Assembly: GCA_000381585.1 (NCBI GenBank)
Contig: KB906741.1
Coordinates: 124,001 to 188,000 of the forward strand
Origin: Acidobacteriaceae bacterium KBS 83
GTDB lineage: Bacteria > Acidobacteriota > Terriglobia > Terriglobales > Acidobacteriaceae
Length of the DNA stretch: 64,000 bases
Direction of reading: 5' to 3'
The position numbers and the translations under genes were made by a program. Below the pieces are notes generated by a model. The model was not told the DNA's origin and did not search any database. It saw nothing but the letters and a program-made list of their open reading frames with translations. This document shows positions 43,657-53,673 of the stretch, piece by piece; the first letter of the stretch is position 1, and each line of letters begins with the position of its first letter.

Positions 43657-44640
43657 ATGCGCCGATTTCTGCTCGCCTCGGCACTGGCTCTCGTTGCAAG
43701 TTGTTCTTTCGCTGCGGAGTCTGCACCGGCCACGCTGACCGCTGACGAGATCATGGCGCGTGTTGCGGTCAACCAGGACCGCACTGAAGCGGCCCGTACA
43801 CACTACATCTACCAGCAACACATCCGCATGGTTTCGCGAAAGCCGGGTGGCAAGGTGATGTGCGAAGAGGTCACCGACAGCCGCGTGAGTCCGCAGCAGA
43901 AGGAATCACAGCCGCAGTTGATGACGCTGGACGGCCGATATTGGCACAAGGGCGCCTACGTCCACTACACGACATTGCAGGAGCAGGAGAGCACAGAGCC
44001 GAGAGAGAAGGACGCAAAGACGGAAAAGGAAGACCTCGAAGGCATGGACATCGATCTCGTCGAGAACCTGCGCAAGAATCTCACCAATGAAGGGCCCAGG
44101 GAGACGGCGAAACAAGGACACGTTCAGGTGGACGTGGCCGACAAAGACGACCATTCAAAGGACGGCTTGGCGAAAGGTCTGTTTCCTCTGACTAGCGAGC
44201 AACAGAAGAAATACCTGTTCAAGCTGGAAGGTCAGCAGAAGATGAATGGCCGTGATGTATACCACGTGAGCTTCCGGCCGAAGGACAAGAACGAGTTCGA
44301 CTGGAAGGGCGAAGCCTTCATCGATACCCACGAGTTCGAGCCGGTGGTGGTGTACACCGAGATGTCGCGCAAGATTCCGCTAGCGGTGCGTACACTGCTG
44401 GGCACCAATCTGCCCGGCCTGGGTTTCTCTGTCACCTACGATCGCCAAGCAGATGGCGTGTGGTTCCCAGTAAGCTTCGGTACGGAGTTCCGCATGCGCG
44501 TGCTGTTCTTCATTGCGCGGGATATTTCGATGTCACTGACCAACACACATTTCGAGAAGACCCACTCGGATGTGCGGATTCTCGATGGCGTGAAGGTGGT
44601 GGATAACAAAACCCCGGCCTCGCCGGATATGTCGCATTAG
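43657..44640 (+). CDS. Exported protein of unknown function, possibly LolA-like fold
   Basis: 327 residues from ATG 43657, with GGGGAGAG directly upstream. Signal peptide residues 1-19 (LLASALALVASCSFA). The mature part alternates charged helices with beta strands: YIYQQHIRMVSRKPGGKV, FKLEGQQKMNGRDVYHVSF, FDWKGEAFIDTHEFEPVVV and PGLGFSVTYDRQADGVWFPV. This long antiparallel beta pattern resembles lipoprotein carriers of the LolA/LolB or MucB type. The resemblance is by eye only. A Lys/Glu-rich insert lies in residues 100-150. Confidence 0.65.
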   Translation: MRRFLLASALALVASCSFAAESAPATLTADEIMARVAVNQDRTEAARTHYIYQQHIRMVSRKPGGKVMCEEVTDSRVSPQQKESQPQLMTLDGRYWHKGAYVHYTTLQEQESTEPREKDAKTEKEDLEGMDIDLVENLRKNLTNEGPRETAKQGHVQVDVADKDDHSKDGLAKGLFPLTSEQQKKYLFKLEGQQKMNGRDVYHVSFRPKDKNEFDWKGEAFIDTHEFEPVVVYTEMSRKIPLAVRTLLGTNLPGLGFSVTYDRQADGVWFPVSFGTEFRMRVLFFIARDISMSLTNTHFEKTHSDVRILDGVKVVDNKTPASPDMSH

Positions 44641-44667
44641 CAATTCGAAATATCGGAACGGTCGTTG

Positions 44668-45150
44668 CTACAGCAGGAGCTGCCAGTAACCGACGTCGAT
44701 CCAGCGGCCAAACTTCCAGCCAACCTGCTCAAATTGTGCGACCTTCCGAAAGCCAAGGCGCTCGTGCAGGGCGATGCTCGCTGGATTGGGCAGGGCGATG
44801 CCACCAATGACGGCATGAAAGTTGCGCTCGCGTAGCGCAGTGAGCAGCTCCTCGCAGAGTTTTGACCCAATGCCACGACCGGTGCACCTCGGTTCGACGT
44901 AAACCGTCACCTCCGCGGAATGCCGATAGGCGCAGCGTCCCTTCCATTTGCTGGCGTAGGCGAAACCTAGTATGACAACGCCCTCCTCCCACACGAGCCA
45001 CGGAAGCGCTCGGAGCGTTTCGCGGATACGGCTCTGCATCTCGCTGGGAGTGACCGCTGCTTCCTCAAATGTGATTGTGGTTTCCAGGACGTAATGGTTG
45101 TAAATGGTGCAGATAGCCTCGGCGTCGGCTATCGTGGCGGATCGGATCAT
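44668..45150 (-). CDS. GNAT N-acetyltransferase, phosphinothricin/methionine-sulfone type
   Basis: 160 residues. The GNAT acetyl-CoA loop is VEPRCTGRGIGSKLCEELL (R-x2-G-x-G/A). The N-terminus (IRSATIADAEAICTIYNHYVLETTITFE) and C-terminus (NPASIALHERLGFRKVAQFEQVGWKFGRW) match the PAT/MddA subgroup, which acetylates phosphinothricin, methionine sulfoximine and related toxic amino acids. Cytoplasmic. It is followed on the opposite side by YqeY, 10 nt upstream on the same strand, so both may share an mRNA. Confidence 0.9.
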   Translation of the reverse strand: MIRSATIADAEAICTIYNHYVLETTITFEEAAVTPSEMQSRIRETLRALPWLVWEEGVVILGFAYASKWKGRCAYRHSAEVTVYVEPRCTGRGIGSKLCEELLTALRERNFHAVIGGIALPNPASIALHERLGFRKVAQFEQVGWKFGRWIDVGYWQLLL

Positions 45151-45160
45151 CAGTTGAGGA

Positions 45161-45631
45161 TCAACCCTTTGCCAGCTCAGTTTTCACGATTTCGCTGACC
45201 ACCTTGCCGTCGGCGCGCAGACCAGTGGCGGCGATCTTCGCCTGCACATCCTTGATTACCAGGCCCATGTCTTTCGGCGTGGGCCGCTTCCCGGCTGAGC
45301 TCATCTCGGCGATCGTAGCCTCGACTAGCGAGCGGACCCTCGATTCGTCCGCCTGTTGCGGCATGTAGGCTTCGATCACCTTGATCTCGGCCGCTTCCTT
45401 GTCCGCCAGTTCCGGCCGGTTGCCCTTTGTGAACTGCTCGATGGATTCACGGCGCTGCTTAATGAGCGTGGTAAGCGTCTGTAGGACCTCCGCATCGCTC
45501 AGTGGAGCGCGCTTTTCGATCTCCTTATTCTTGATTGCCGCCTTCACCATACGCAGCACATCAAGTCTGGCTTGCGCCCGTTCTTTCATTGCCGCGACCG
45601 TGTCCCGCTCTATGCGTTGCTGAAGGGTCAT
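45161..45631 (-). CDS. yqeY: GatB/YqeY domain protein
   Basis: 156 residues, the standalone tail-domain homologue of GatB/GatE. Pattern: LQQRIERDTVAAMKERAQAR, LRMVKAAIKNKEIEKR and the C-terminal PTPKDMGLVIKDVQAKI. It may influence amidotransferase-dependent tRNA charging, but the precise role is unknown. GGAG lies 10 nt before the ATG. It is divergent from the aminotransferase-serA unit. Confidence 0.93.
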   Translation of the reverse strand: MTLQQRIERDTVAAMKERAQARLDVLRMVKAAIKNKEIEKRAPLSDAEVLQTLTTLIKQRRESIEQFTKGNRPELADKEAAEIKVIEAYMPQQADESRVRSLVEATIAEMSSAGKRPTPKDMGLVIKDVQAKIAATGLRADGKVVSEIVKTELAKG

Positions 45632-45721
45632 GCGCTTTCGTCTCCACCTCGTTCAAAGGCCAACTTACCAGTATAAAGACCGGCGGCCTCGATAGAATAG
45701 AAGCAAGGAAACCGCACAGAC

Positions 45722-46930
45722 ATGATTCGAAAGACGCGCCTCTTTACGCCTGGTCCTACGCCTCTGCTTCCCGCCGCCCAGTTCGCGATGGCCGCGGCCG
45801 ACCTGCATCACCGCACGCCGGAGTTTCGCGCGCTGTATGTGCGCGTGCTGGAGCAGTTACGCGCCTTTATCGGCACGAAGAACGATGTGATTCTGATGGC
45901 CTGCTCGGGTAGCGGGGTCATGGAAGCCTCGGTAGCGAACATCACCTCGCCGGGAGATCGCGTGCTGGTGCTCTCCGCCGGCAAGTTTGGTGAGCGATGG
46001 ACGGGCATCGCCAAGGCCTACAACTGCGAGGTCGACGTGGTGAGCGCCCCCTACGGACAGACTTTCTCGCTGGATGCAGTGAAAGCTGCCCTGAAAGTGG
46101 AGACACGGGCGGTCTACATGCAGGCGAACGAGTCCTCCACCGGCACCCGGCACGATGTCGAAGGCGTAGCAAAACTGCTGAAGGATGCGAAGAGCGATGC
46201 GGTCCTGGTGGTGGACGCCATCACTGGTTTGGGTACGACCCACTTCGATGCGGATGCGTGGGGCGTCGACATCATGATCGGCGGCTCGCAGAAGGCGGTG
46301 ATGATTCCCCCCGGCCTCGCATACTGCTCGGTAAGCGAGAAGGCGTGGGACCTGATGGGTAACGCGCTGAACCCGCGCTACTACTTCGATCTCCGCAAGG
46401 AACGTAAGAACGCCGCGAAGGGCGAGTCGTCGTACACGCCGGCGATCTCGCTGATTGCTGGATTGAGCACTGCGCTGGACTACATTGCCTCGCAGGCAGA
46501 CGGCGACCTTGCTGCTGGCCGCGCAAAACTGGTGGACAACGCGGAGACGATTGCCGCGATGACGCGGGCCGCGGTTGGGGCGCTCGGATTGAAGCTGTTC
46601 TCATCCTCGCCAGGCGCAGCATTGACGGCGGTCCTCCCTCCCGCCGGCGTGGATTCCGGTGTGGTGGTAAAGGAACTGAAGTCGCGCTTCGGCGCGATCA
46701 TCACCAACGGCCAGGGCGAGATGAAGGGCCAGCTCTTCCGCATCGCGCACATCGGATACTTCGACTATCTGGACACGATCGCGATCATCGGTGCGCTGGA
46801 GCAGGTGGCCGCGACGTCGCTGAAGCTGCCGGGATTCCAGTTCGGTAAGGCCCTGGTCGCGGCGCAGCAGACCTTTGCCGACCGGACGATGAAGTCACCA
46901 GAACATGCGGAGCTGGCCGCTTCGCGGTAA
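45722..46930 (+). CDS. Class V aminotransferase (alanine/serine-glyoxylate or phosphoserine type)
   Basis: 402 residues, PLP enzyme. The Schiff-base Lys is K191 in GGSQKAVMIPPG; the cofactor Asp lies in LVVDAITGLG. The N-terminal LFTPGPTPL and the DLHHRTPEF segment are typical of the alanine-glyoxylate/serine-pyruvate group. It is directly followed by serA on the same strand. In organisms without serC, such class V enzymes make phosphoserine, so it may be the second enzyme of serine synthesis here (inference). Confidence 0.9.
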   Translation: MIRKTRLFTPGPTPLLPAAQFAMAAADLHHRTPEFRALYVRVLEQLRAFIGTKNDVILMACSGSGVMEASVANITSPGDRVLVLSAGKFGERWTGIAKAYNCEVDVVSAPYGQTFSLDAVKAALKVETRAVYMQANESSTGTRHDVEGVAKLLKDAKSDAVLVVDAITGLGTTHFDADAWGVDIMIGGSQKAVMIPPGLAYCSVSEKAWDLMGNALNPRYYFDLRKERKNAAKGESSYTPAISLIAGLSTALDYIASQADGDLAAGRAKLVDNAETIAAMTRAAVGALGLKLFSSSPGAALTAVLPPAGVDSGVVVKELKSRFGAIITNGQGEMKGQLFRIAHIGYFDYLDTIAIIGALEQVAATSLKLPGFQFGKALVAAQQTFADRTMKSPEHAELAASR

Positions 46931-47026
46931 GTGATCAACGCACTTTGCGTGGGCCGGTCCAGCCCGCATAGCGCGAACCTTCATCGCCCGCTGACCATCT
47001 CGCATCGTCACACTCCGGAGCCTGCT

Positions 47027-48616
47027 GTGAAGATTGTTCTCGCAGAAAAAGTTTCACCCGCGACGCTGGCCGTTTTTCAAGCCGAGCCGGGCTGGAAGAT
47101 CGTAACGCATGATCAGATCAAGAATGGTCTTGCGCAGGAACTGAAAGATGCCGATGGGCTGGTCGTTCGCTCGGCCGTCCAGGTGGACGATGCGTTGCTG
47201 GAGAGTGCGCCAAAGCTGCGCGTGATCGGGCGTGCCGGCGTGGGCGTGGACAACATCGACGCCGACGCGGCAACACGACGCGGCATCGTCGTGATGAACA
47301 CGCCGGGCGCAAATGCAATTGCCGTGGCCGAGCTGACGATCGGGCTGATGCTGGCGCTCGCAAGGCAATTACCTAAGGCGAACGGCGCTCTGCACCAGGG
47401 CAAGTGGGAAAAGAAGTCGCTCAGCGGTGCTGAGCTGCGCGGCAAGACCCTCGCAGTTCTCGGCCTTGGTCGCATCGGCCTTGAGGTAGCGCAGCGTGCC
47501 GCGAGCTTCGGTATGCAGATCATCGGACACGATCCTTTCGTCGCGTCGGCCGTGGCTCGCGAGCGCGGAGTGGAGCTGGTACCGCTGGATGCGCTCTTTG
47601 CGCGCGCGGACTACCTGACGCTGCATGTCGGGCTGACGCAGCAGACGGCGAACATCATCAACGCGAAGAATCTCGCTGCTATGAAAAAGGGTGTGCGCAT
47701 CGTGAACTGCGCTCGCGGCGAACTCGTGGAGGACGCAGCACTCCTGGCCGCCCTCGACAGTGGACAGGTGGCAGGCGTTGCGCTCGATGTCTTCCGCGAT
47801 GAGCCGTTAAAGAACTCGCCCTATTTCAATCGCGACAATGTGATCTTGACCCCCCACATCGCCGGTTCGACGGCGGAAGCGCAGGAGGCGGTCGGCGTCC
47901 AGATTGCCGCGCAAGTGCGTGAGTATCTGAAGCTGGGTGTGGTGCAGAACGCGGTGAACCTGCCTTCGCTGTCGCATGAGGAATATGTCGAGCTGTCGCC
48001 CTACATTGACATGGCGGCGCGGCTCGGCGCGTTCCTCTCTGCCACTGCGGACGGCAATGTGGAGAGCATCTCGCTCGTCTATCGCGGACGACTGGCACAG
48101 GGCAAGACAGACCTGGTGCGCAATGCAGCGATCGAGGGCGTACTCGCGCATTCGGAGAATGTGAATCGCATCAATGCGGCCGCCGTGGCGGCGGAGCGTG
48201 GCATCCGGCTCCACGAATCAAAGATCGAAAATGGTGGAGCCGCGGGCGTTACGCTGACCTTGCACACGCGCGGCGGCGAAACCAATGCGACTGCGACGGT
48301 GCTCCATGGACGCTCGCCGCGGCTGCTGGCCAGCGACGGTATCGATATCGAAGTCCCGCTGCACGACACGCTGATCGCGATCCGCAATCATGACGTGCCC
48401 GGCGTGATTGGCCGCGTTGGCACAGTTCTCGGCGAACACCAGGTGAATATCGCGAACTTCGCGCTGGGCCGCGGATCCACCGCGAGAGACAGCGCCGGTA
48501 GCGCCATTGCTGTGGTGCAGGTGGATGGCGAAATTACGCCTGCGGTCATCGGCGCGCTCGAAGCCATCGAGGCAGTGACACGCGTTAGGCTGGTCACGCT
48601 GTCGCCGCTACCGTAG
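47027..48616 (+). CDS. serA: D-3-phosphoglycerate dehydrogenase SerA
   Basis: 529 residues from GTG 47027 (MKIVLAEKVSPATL), with GGAG 6 nt upstream; the frame to 46931 is not needed. It oxidises 3-phosphoglycerate, the first step of serine synthesis. NAD-binding GLGRIGLEVAQRA, and the catalytic Arg, Glu and His lie in NCARGEL, DVFRDEPL and LTPHIAGST. The intervening ASB domain and C-terminal ACT domain (HDVPGVIGRVGTVLGEHQVN) show the long, allosterically regulated form. It follows the class V aminotransferase by about 96 nt. Confidence 0.97.
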   Translation: MKIVLAEKVSPATLAVFQAEPGWKIVTHDQIKNGLAQELKDADGLVVRSAVQVDDALLESAPKLRVIGRAGVGVDNIDADAATRRGIVVMNTPGANAIAVAELTIGLMLALARQLPKANGALHQGKWEKKSLSGAELRGKTLAVLGLGRIGLEVAQRAASFGMQIIGHDPFVASAVARERGVELVPLDALFARADYLTLHVGLTQQTANIINAKNLAAMKKGVRIVNCARGELVEDAALLAALDSGQVAGVALDVFRDEPLKNSPYFNRDNVILTPHIAGSTAEAQEAVGVQIAAQVREYLKLGVVQNAVNLPSLSHEEYVELSPYIDMAARLGAFLSATADGNVESISLVYRGRLAQGKTDLVRNAAIEGVLAHSENVNRINAAAVAAERGIRLHESKIENGGAAGVTLTLHTRGGETNATATVLHGRSPRLLASDGIDIEVPLHDTLIAIRNHDVPGVIGRVGTVLGEHQVNIANFALGRGSTARDSAGSAIAVVQVDGEITPAVIGALEAIEAVTRVRLVTLSPLP

Positions 48617-48681
48617 AGTAGCGAGTTGCACGGCTACAATAAGCACAGGCAAATTCGCAAGAACCAGCAGGAGTTACATCC

Positions 48682-49056
48682 GTGCCGCTTTACGAGTATC
48701 AGTGCAAGCAGTGTGGGCACCGTTTTGAAAAGATCCAGAGCTTCACCGCGCCCGAAGAGAAGGTGTGTCCGGAGTGCGGCGGTGAAGTGGAGCGGCTCAT
48801 CTCCGCGCCTGCGATCCAGTTCAAGGGCGCGGGCTGGTACGTGAACGACTACGCCGGGCGCGGCAAAGCGCCATCTACCGATCGCTCAAAGGGCGACGGC
48901 AAGGATGTTGCCGCGAAGAGTTCGGAAGGCTCGTCCAAAGGCGAAGGCGGAAAGAGCGACAGCACCAGCAAAAGCGACTCCGGCGCTGCCTCGTCAAATT
49001 CGGGAAGCAACGCCGCGAATGCCGGTTCCGGATCAACTGCAAAGTCGTCAGACTAG
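48682..49056 (+). CDS. FmdB-family zinc-ribbon protein
   Basis: 124 residues from GTG 48682, with AGGAG 8 nt upstream. The N-terminal zinc ribbon has CKQCGHRFEKIQ and CPECGG, the FmdB_fdt signature (MPLYEYQC). The C-terminal 65 residues are Ser/Gly/Lys-rich and without predicted fold. FmdB-like proteins are small regulators of unknown action. Its TAG stop forms part of the inverted repeat at 49054-49066. Confidence 0.9.
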   Translation: MPLYEYQCKQCGHRFEKIQSFTAPEEKVCPECGGEVERLISAPAIQFKGAGWYVNDYAGRGKAPSTDRSKGDGKDVAAKSSEGSSKGEGGKSDSTSKSDSGAASSNSGSNAANAGSGSTAKSSD

Positions 49057-49168
49057 AGCATTTTCGGCAATACTCTGTCCGGCGGAGATTCACTCAGGGG
49101 GCTTTTCATTTAAGAGAAGCCACCAGAGCAGTCATTGGACGGTCTACGTATTTAACGAAAATGCTCTA
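49054..49168. repeat. 115-bp palindromic element with 13-bp terminal inverted repeats
   Basis: TAGAGCATTTTCG at 49054-49066 has its exact reverse complement at 49156-49168. Inner pairs continue the hairpin: AATAC/GTATT (49069-49073 with 49148-49152), GTCC/GGAC (49077-49080 with 49137-49140) and a GGCTTTTC/GAGAAGCC stem-loop near 49100-49122. The arms contain the TAG stop codons of both converging genes. It looks like a small non-autonomous element or a structured shared 3' end. Confidence 0.8.
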
Positions 49169-49483
49169 ACTCGAGGATTTCTTCGCAGAAGACTTCTTGC
49201 GGCCGGACGATTTCTTCCTGGAACTGGATTTCTTTTTCGTGCTCGATTTGGTCGAGCTCTTCTTCTGGGAGGATTTCTTCGCGCTGGACTTCTTCGCGGG
49301 CACCTTCGCGCCCTCGGCGCGAGCTTCGGAGAGTCCGATTGCGATAGCCTGCTTGCGGCTCTTCACCGTTTTGCCGCTGCGGCCGCTCTTCAGCTTGCCC
49401 CGTTTATATTCGTGCATCTCGCGTTCGACAGACTTCGAAGCCTTCGGGCTGTACTTTCGTTTCGAAGATTTCTTTCTTACCAT
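49166..49483 (-). CDS. DUF6496 protein with Lys/Ser-rich histone H1-like tail
   Basis: 105 residues from ATG 49483, with GGAGG 5 nt upstream. The first 60 residues carry the DUF6496 pattern: SKSVEREMHEYKRGKLKSGR and RKQAIAIGLSEARAEGAK. The tail is almost only Lys, Ser and Ala in KKSS units, like bacterial H1-type proteins that bind DNA through charge. The protein is very basic. The stop codon lies in the right arm of the palindromic element. Nucleoid binding is inferred from composition. Confidence 0.85.
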   Translation of the reverse strand: MVRKKSSKRKYSPKASKSVEREMHEYKRGKLKSGRSGKTVKSRKQAIAIGLSEARAEGAKVPAKKSSAKKSSQKKSSTKSSTKKKSSSRKKSSGRKKSSAKKSSS

Positions 49484-49588
49484 GCTTGCCTCCGTGCACA
49501 CGTATGTGCGTGTTGCCAATGTAGGTTGAGAGGCAAGAACGACTTATCTGGTTGTTACGGAGTATTTTGCTAGCAGCAGATTTGTGCC

Positions 49589-51082
49589 TTAGATCTCCGC
49601 CATCGCAGGCAATATCTCGTCGACATCCACCCAGTCTGTTGGATAGTTGCCGGTGTAGCAGGCGGTACAGAACATGGGTTGGCCGCCGCACGCTTCCAGC
49701 ATTCCATCGAGTGAGAGGTAAGCGAGTGAGTCCGCTTCGATAAAGCTGCAGATCTCGTCGATGGTGTTGTTTGCAGCGATCAAGTCCTTCTTGCGTGGCG
49801 TATCCACACCGTAGAAACACGGTGAGGTGGTAGGAGGGCAACTGATGCGCAGGTGGACTTCCTTCGCGCCGGCAGAGCGCACCATGCGGATGATCTTGCG
49901 ACTGGTGGTACCGCGGATGATGGAGTCATCGACGAGGACGATGCGTTTGCCCGCGAGCAGATTGCGTACCGGATTGAGCTTGAGCTTCACTCCGAAGTCG
50001 CGCACGCGCTGTTCCGGTTCGATGAAGGTCCGGCCAACGTAGTGGTTGCGGATGAGGCCGAAGTTGAACGGGATGCCGCTTTCCGCGGCGTAGCCGAGCG
50101 CCGCTGTCACGCCGGAGTCCGGCACGGGCACGACGAGATCAGCAGGCACGCCGGACTCGCGAGCAAGCTGACGCCCCATCTTTTCCCGGCTCTCCTGCAC
50201 CCAGCGACCAAAGATGCGGCTGTCGGGTCGCGCGAAATAGACGTGTTCGAAGATGCAGCTCGTCTGCGGCACGCCGGTCGAGTATTTCCGCGACGTGATG
50301 CCGTCAGGCGAAACCATCACCAGCTCGCCAGGCTCGACATCGCGGACGTACTCGGCGCGCAGCAGGTCGAAGGCGCAGGTTTCCGAGGCGAAGACGAAGA
50401 CGTCAGGTGCGCCATCTTCTCCGACGATGCGGCCCATGGAAAGCGGACGGAAGCCGCGCGGATCTCGGGCCGCAAAGATGCGGTCGCGCGTCATCATGAC
50501 GACAGAGAATGCGCCATCCACCTGCGAAAGCGAGTCGGCGATGGCATCAACCAGCGTCGTCGCATTTGAATGCGCGATCAGCTGAACGATAATCTCCGAG
50601 TCGGATGTGGTCTGAAAAAATGCGCCCGCGCGTTCGAGCTTCGCGCGAATGGTGCCGAGATTCACGAGGTTCCCGTTATGCGCAATGGCGATGAGGCCCT
50701 TGGTGGATTCAACGCGGATAGGCTGCGCATTCAGTAGCGCCGAATCACCCGTTGTCGAGTAGCGCGTGTGTCCGATAGCGAGATTGCCGGGCAGCTTCTG
50801 CAGCACTTCTTCGGTGAAGATGTCGGCGACTAGCCCCATGCCTTTGATATTCGAGAGGTGGTGGCCATCAGCGGTGGCGATGCCGGCCGACTCCTGCCCG
50901 CGATGCTGCAGGGCATAAAGCATGAGGTAGACCTGCCGAGCAGCTTCGGGGTGGGTATAGATGGCGGCGACGCCGCATTCTTCGTGGAGTGCGTCTGGGT
51001 CGTGCTCGCGCGCGATGGCGGTCCGCGAGGAGGGAATCGTTTCCTCGATGCCGGGTACGCCTTGATAGAGACGTTCGGTCAT
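49589..51082 (-). CDS. purF: Amidophosphoribosyltransferase PurF
   Basis: 497 residues from ATG 51082, which overlaps the purL stop by 4 nt (ATGA). It makes phosphoribosylamine from PRPP and glutamine. The nucleophile Cys36 ([12 protein letters not shown]) follows a leader of 35 residues that must be cleaved; known propeptides are shorter. The PRPP loop is [14 protein letters not shown]. Fe-S cluster Cys residues are present ([19 protein letters not shown]), placing it in the iron-sulfur (B. subtilis-like) class. The second gene of a purL-purF unit. Confidence 0.97.
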   Translation of the reverse strand: MTERLYQGVPGIEETIPSSRTAIAREHDPDALHEECGVAAIYTHPEAARQVYLMLYALQHRGQESAGIATADGHHLSNIKGMGLVADIFTEEVLQKLPGNLAIGHTRYSTTGDSALLNAQPIRVESTKGLIAIAHNGNLVNLGTIRAKLERAGAFFQTTSDSEIIVQLIAHSNATTLVDAIADSLSQVDGAFSVVMMTRDRIFAARDPRGFRPLSMGRIVGEDGAPDVFVFASETCAFDLLRAEYVRDVEPGELVMVSPDGITSRKYSTGVPQTSCIFEHVYFARPDSRIFGRWVQESREKMGRQLARESGVPADLVVPVPDSGVTAALGYAAESGIPFNFGLIRNHYVGRTFIEPEQRVRDFGVKLKLNPVRNLLAGKRIVLVDDSIIRGTTSRKIIRMVRSAGAKEVHLRISCPPTTSPCFYGVDTPRKKDLIAANNTIDEICSFIEADSLAYLSLDGMLEACGGQPMFCTACYTGNYPTDWVDVDEILPAMAEI

Positions 51083-53469
51083 GCGGTCACCGTGTCGACG
51101 CTGAGGGCGGATTGGAGGGCGCCGGACCATGCTGCCTTCAATTCAGAAATAGTCGTCTCGATGACGGTCGCAGTTTCTGCTTTTGTGTACTCACCCGGAG
51201 CTATTTCCTTCGATTCATCCATCCGAATGCGGAAGCTGCCATTTGTAACAGTACCAATCGGCCACACCCCCGGACTGCTGCCGGAGAAGATCTGCTGGAT
51301 GCGAGAGACCTCCTCTCGCGAACAAGCTATGACAACGCGGGTCGGCTCCTCGGCAAAAAGTCTTGTGTATGAGGGAAAGCCGGCATAACCGGAAAAATGC
51401 ACGTCAACACCAGTGCCATGAGCGAAGCAGGCTTCCGCTAGTGCGACAGCGAGACCGCCGTCAGAAACATCGCAGGCTGCATGCACTAAGCCAGCGTTCG
51501 TAAGAGCGGCCAGTCGGCGATGCAATTCCGCCTCCGCCTCCAGATCGAGCGGATAGGGTGTACCCCACATAGAGTCCATCACTACGCGAGCGTATTCACT
51601 AGTTCCAAAGTGCTTCCAGCAACCAAGTTGTTCGCCACCATCGATCAGCAGCAGCACATCGCCAGGATGAGCGAAATTTGCCGGGACCGACTTCGATGCA
51701 TCCTCGAGTATCCCCACCACCCCAATCACCGGCGTTGGATAAATTCCTTCACCCTTGGTCTCGTTGTAGAGCGAGACATTCCCGCCCGTAATCGGTGTGC
51801 CGAGCGCGGTGCAGGCTTCGGCGATGCCGTCGATGGCCGCCGAAAGCTGTGCCATAATCTCCGGTTTTTCCGGGTTGCCGAAGTTGAGACAATTCGTCGC
51901 AGCGACGGGTACAGCTCCGGTGCAGGCTACCTTGCGCGCTGCTTCGGCCACTGCGAGCTTCGCGCCCTGCTTCGGGTCGAGGTAGCACCAGCGGCCATTG
52001 CCGTCGAGCGCCATCGCGAGCCCGCGCTCGTGTCCCGGTGTGCCCGATCCCTTCACACGCATCACGCCCGCTTCCCCCCCCGGCCCCTGCACCGTGTTGG
52101 TCTGCACCATGGAGTCGTACTGCTCAAAGACCCAGCGCTTCGAACAGATATTCGATGAGGCGAGTAGCTGTTTCAGGTCCGCGGTGTAGTCGCGCGGCTG
52201 TCTCAGCGCTTCTACGACTTCCGCCGGAGGATCGAGCGGAACCGGTGCCTTCCATGTTCCGACAGGCCGGTGATACAACGGCGCATCGTCGGTGAGCGAC
52301 TGGTTCGGAATGTTGGCTATCAGCTCGCCATGCTGGCGGATACGCATGTGCGGCTCGGCGATGACCTCGCCCACGATCACGCCATCCAGCCCCCACCTCT
52401 CAAAGACGCGCAGCACTTCGTCCTCGCGTCCTTTTTCGGCAACCAGCAGCATGCGCTCCTGGCTTTCTGAGAGCATGATCTCGTAGCCGGACATACCGGT
52501 CTCGCGCTGTGGAACCTTGTCGAGCTCGACATCCAGGCCGACACCGCCGCGCCCGCCCATCTCGCAAGTCGAGCAGGTCAGGCCCGCCGCGCCCATGTCC
52601 TGGATACCGACCACTGCGCCGGTTTGCATCGCCTCCAGGCAGGCCTCGAGCAGCAGCTTCTCCATAAATGGATCGCCCACCTGCACGTTGGGCCGCTTCT
52701 GTTCCGAACCTTCCTTGAACTCCTCACTCGCCATCGTCGCACCGTGGATGCCGTCGCGTCCGGTCTTTGCCCCGACGTAGATCACCGGATTGCCGACCCC
52801 GCTGGCCTTGGCGTAAAAGATCTCATCCTTCTTCACCAGCCCAAGCGCGAACGCATTCACGAGAGGATTGCCGCTATAGCAGGGCTCAAACCGCGTCTCT
52901 CCGCCCAGGTTCGGCACCCCGAAGCAGTTGCCATAGTGGGCCACGCCCGCGACCACGCCTTCAACGATCTGGTGGTTCTTGCGGACCAGCGCGGGATCGC
53001 TCTCGCCGTCTTCGGTAGAGAGGGGGCCGAAGCGCAGCGAGTCCATCACGGCAAGCGGCCGCGCGCCCATGGTGAAGATATCGCGCAGGATACCGCCCAC
53101 CCCGGTGGTCGCGCCCTGGAAGGGCTCTATATAAGAAGGGTGATTGTGCGACTCAATCTTGAAGGCGCACGCCCATCCGTCGCCGATATCGATGATCCCG
53201 GCGTTCTCGCCGGGCCCCTGCACCACGCTGCCCGGGCCAGTGGTGCGCTCGCCCCGTGTCGGCAGCCGCCGCAGGTGCACGCGCGAAGATTTATAGGAGC
53301 AGTGCTCGCTCCACATCACGCTGTAAATGCCTAATTCTGTGAGGGATGGCGTGCGGTCCAGCGCCTTCTCGATGCGGGCGTACTCCTCGGCCGTCAGGCT
53401 GTGCTGCTTCAGTAGCTCGGGAGAAATGCTAGCCGGTGCGGGCACCGCGGGGAGCGTCCTGGTTGTCAT
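51079..53469 (-). CDS. purL: Phosphoribosylformylglycinamidine synthase subunit PurL
   Basis: 796 residues, the small PurL form that needs PurS and PurQ for glutamine hydrolysis; neither is in the window. Landmarks: [14 protein letters not shown] (active-site His near residue 56), [29 protein letters not shown], and [14 protein letters not shown]. It converts FGAR to FGAM in purine synthesis. It is the first gene of purL-purF and overlaps purF by 4 nt. A small 38-codon gene and mmuM lie upstream on the same strand. Confidence 0.97.
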   Translation of the reverse strand: MTTRTLPAVPAPASISPELLKQHSLTAEEYARIEKALDRTPSLTELGIYSVMWSEHCSYKSSRVHLRRLPTRGERTTGPGSVVQGPGENAGIIDIGDGWACAFKIESHNHPSYIEPFQGATTGVGGILRDIFTMGARPLAVMDSLRFGPLSTEDGESDPALVRKNHQIVEGVVAGVAHYGNCFGVPNLGGETRFEPCYSGNPLVNAFALGLVKKDEIFYAKASGVGNPVIYVGAKTGRDGIHGATMASEEFKEGSEQKRPNVQVGDPFMEKLLLEACLEAMQTGAVVGIQDMGAAGLTCSTCEMGGRGGVGLDVELDKVPQRETGMSGYEIMLSESQERMLLVAEKGREDEVLRVFERWGLDGVIVGEVIAEPHMRIRQHGELIANIPNQSLTDDAPLYHRPVGTWKAPVPLDPPAEVVEALRQPRDYTADLKQLLASSNICSKRWVFEQYDSMVQTNTVQGPGGEAGVMRVKGSGTPGHERGLAMALDGNGRWCYLDPKQGAKLAVAEAARKVACTGAVPVAATNCLNFGNPEKPEIMAQLSAAIDGIAEACTALGTPITGGNVSLYNETKGEGIYPTPVIGVVGILEDASKSVPANFAHPGDVLLLIDGGEQLGCWKHFGTSEYARVVMDSMWGTPYPLDLEAEAELHRRLAALTNAGLVHAACDVSDGGLAVALAEACFAHGTGVDVHFSGYAGFPSYTRLFAEEPTRVVIACSREEVSRIQQIFSGSSPGVWPIGTVTNGSFRIRMDESKEIAPGEYTKAETATVIETTISELKAAWSGALQSALSVDTVTA

Positions 53470-53673
53470 GGCTGTATCTGTATTGTCGCATGATCAAACC
53501 GGATTGAAGCGCCAGACCTGGCCTCCCGGTCCCGGAGCCGGAAAGGGTCGCCTGAACTGGAAATTAGCGGGAAAAGCAAAGGGCGCGATCCCTTCACGAG
53601 ACCACGCCCTAGTGCTATTCGTATTTCGAAGGTCTGGATCGACTATCCAGATCACAACGCTACTGTCCCAGGT

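Noticed and set aside
53470-53673. Possible purine riboswitch upstream of purL
   Set aside because: No conserved purine riboswitch core; only isolated small hairpins.
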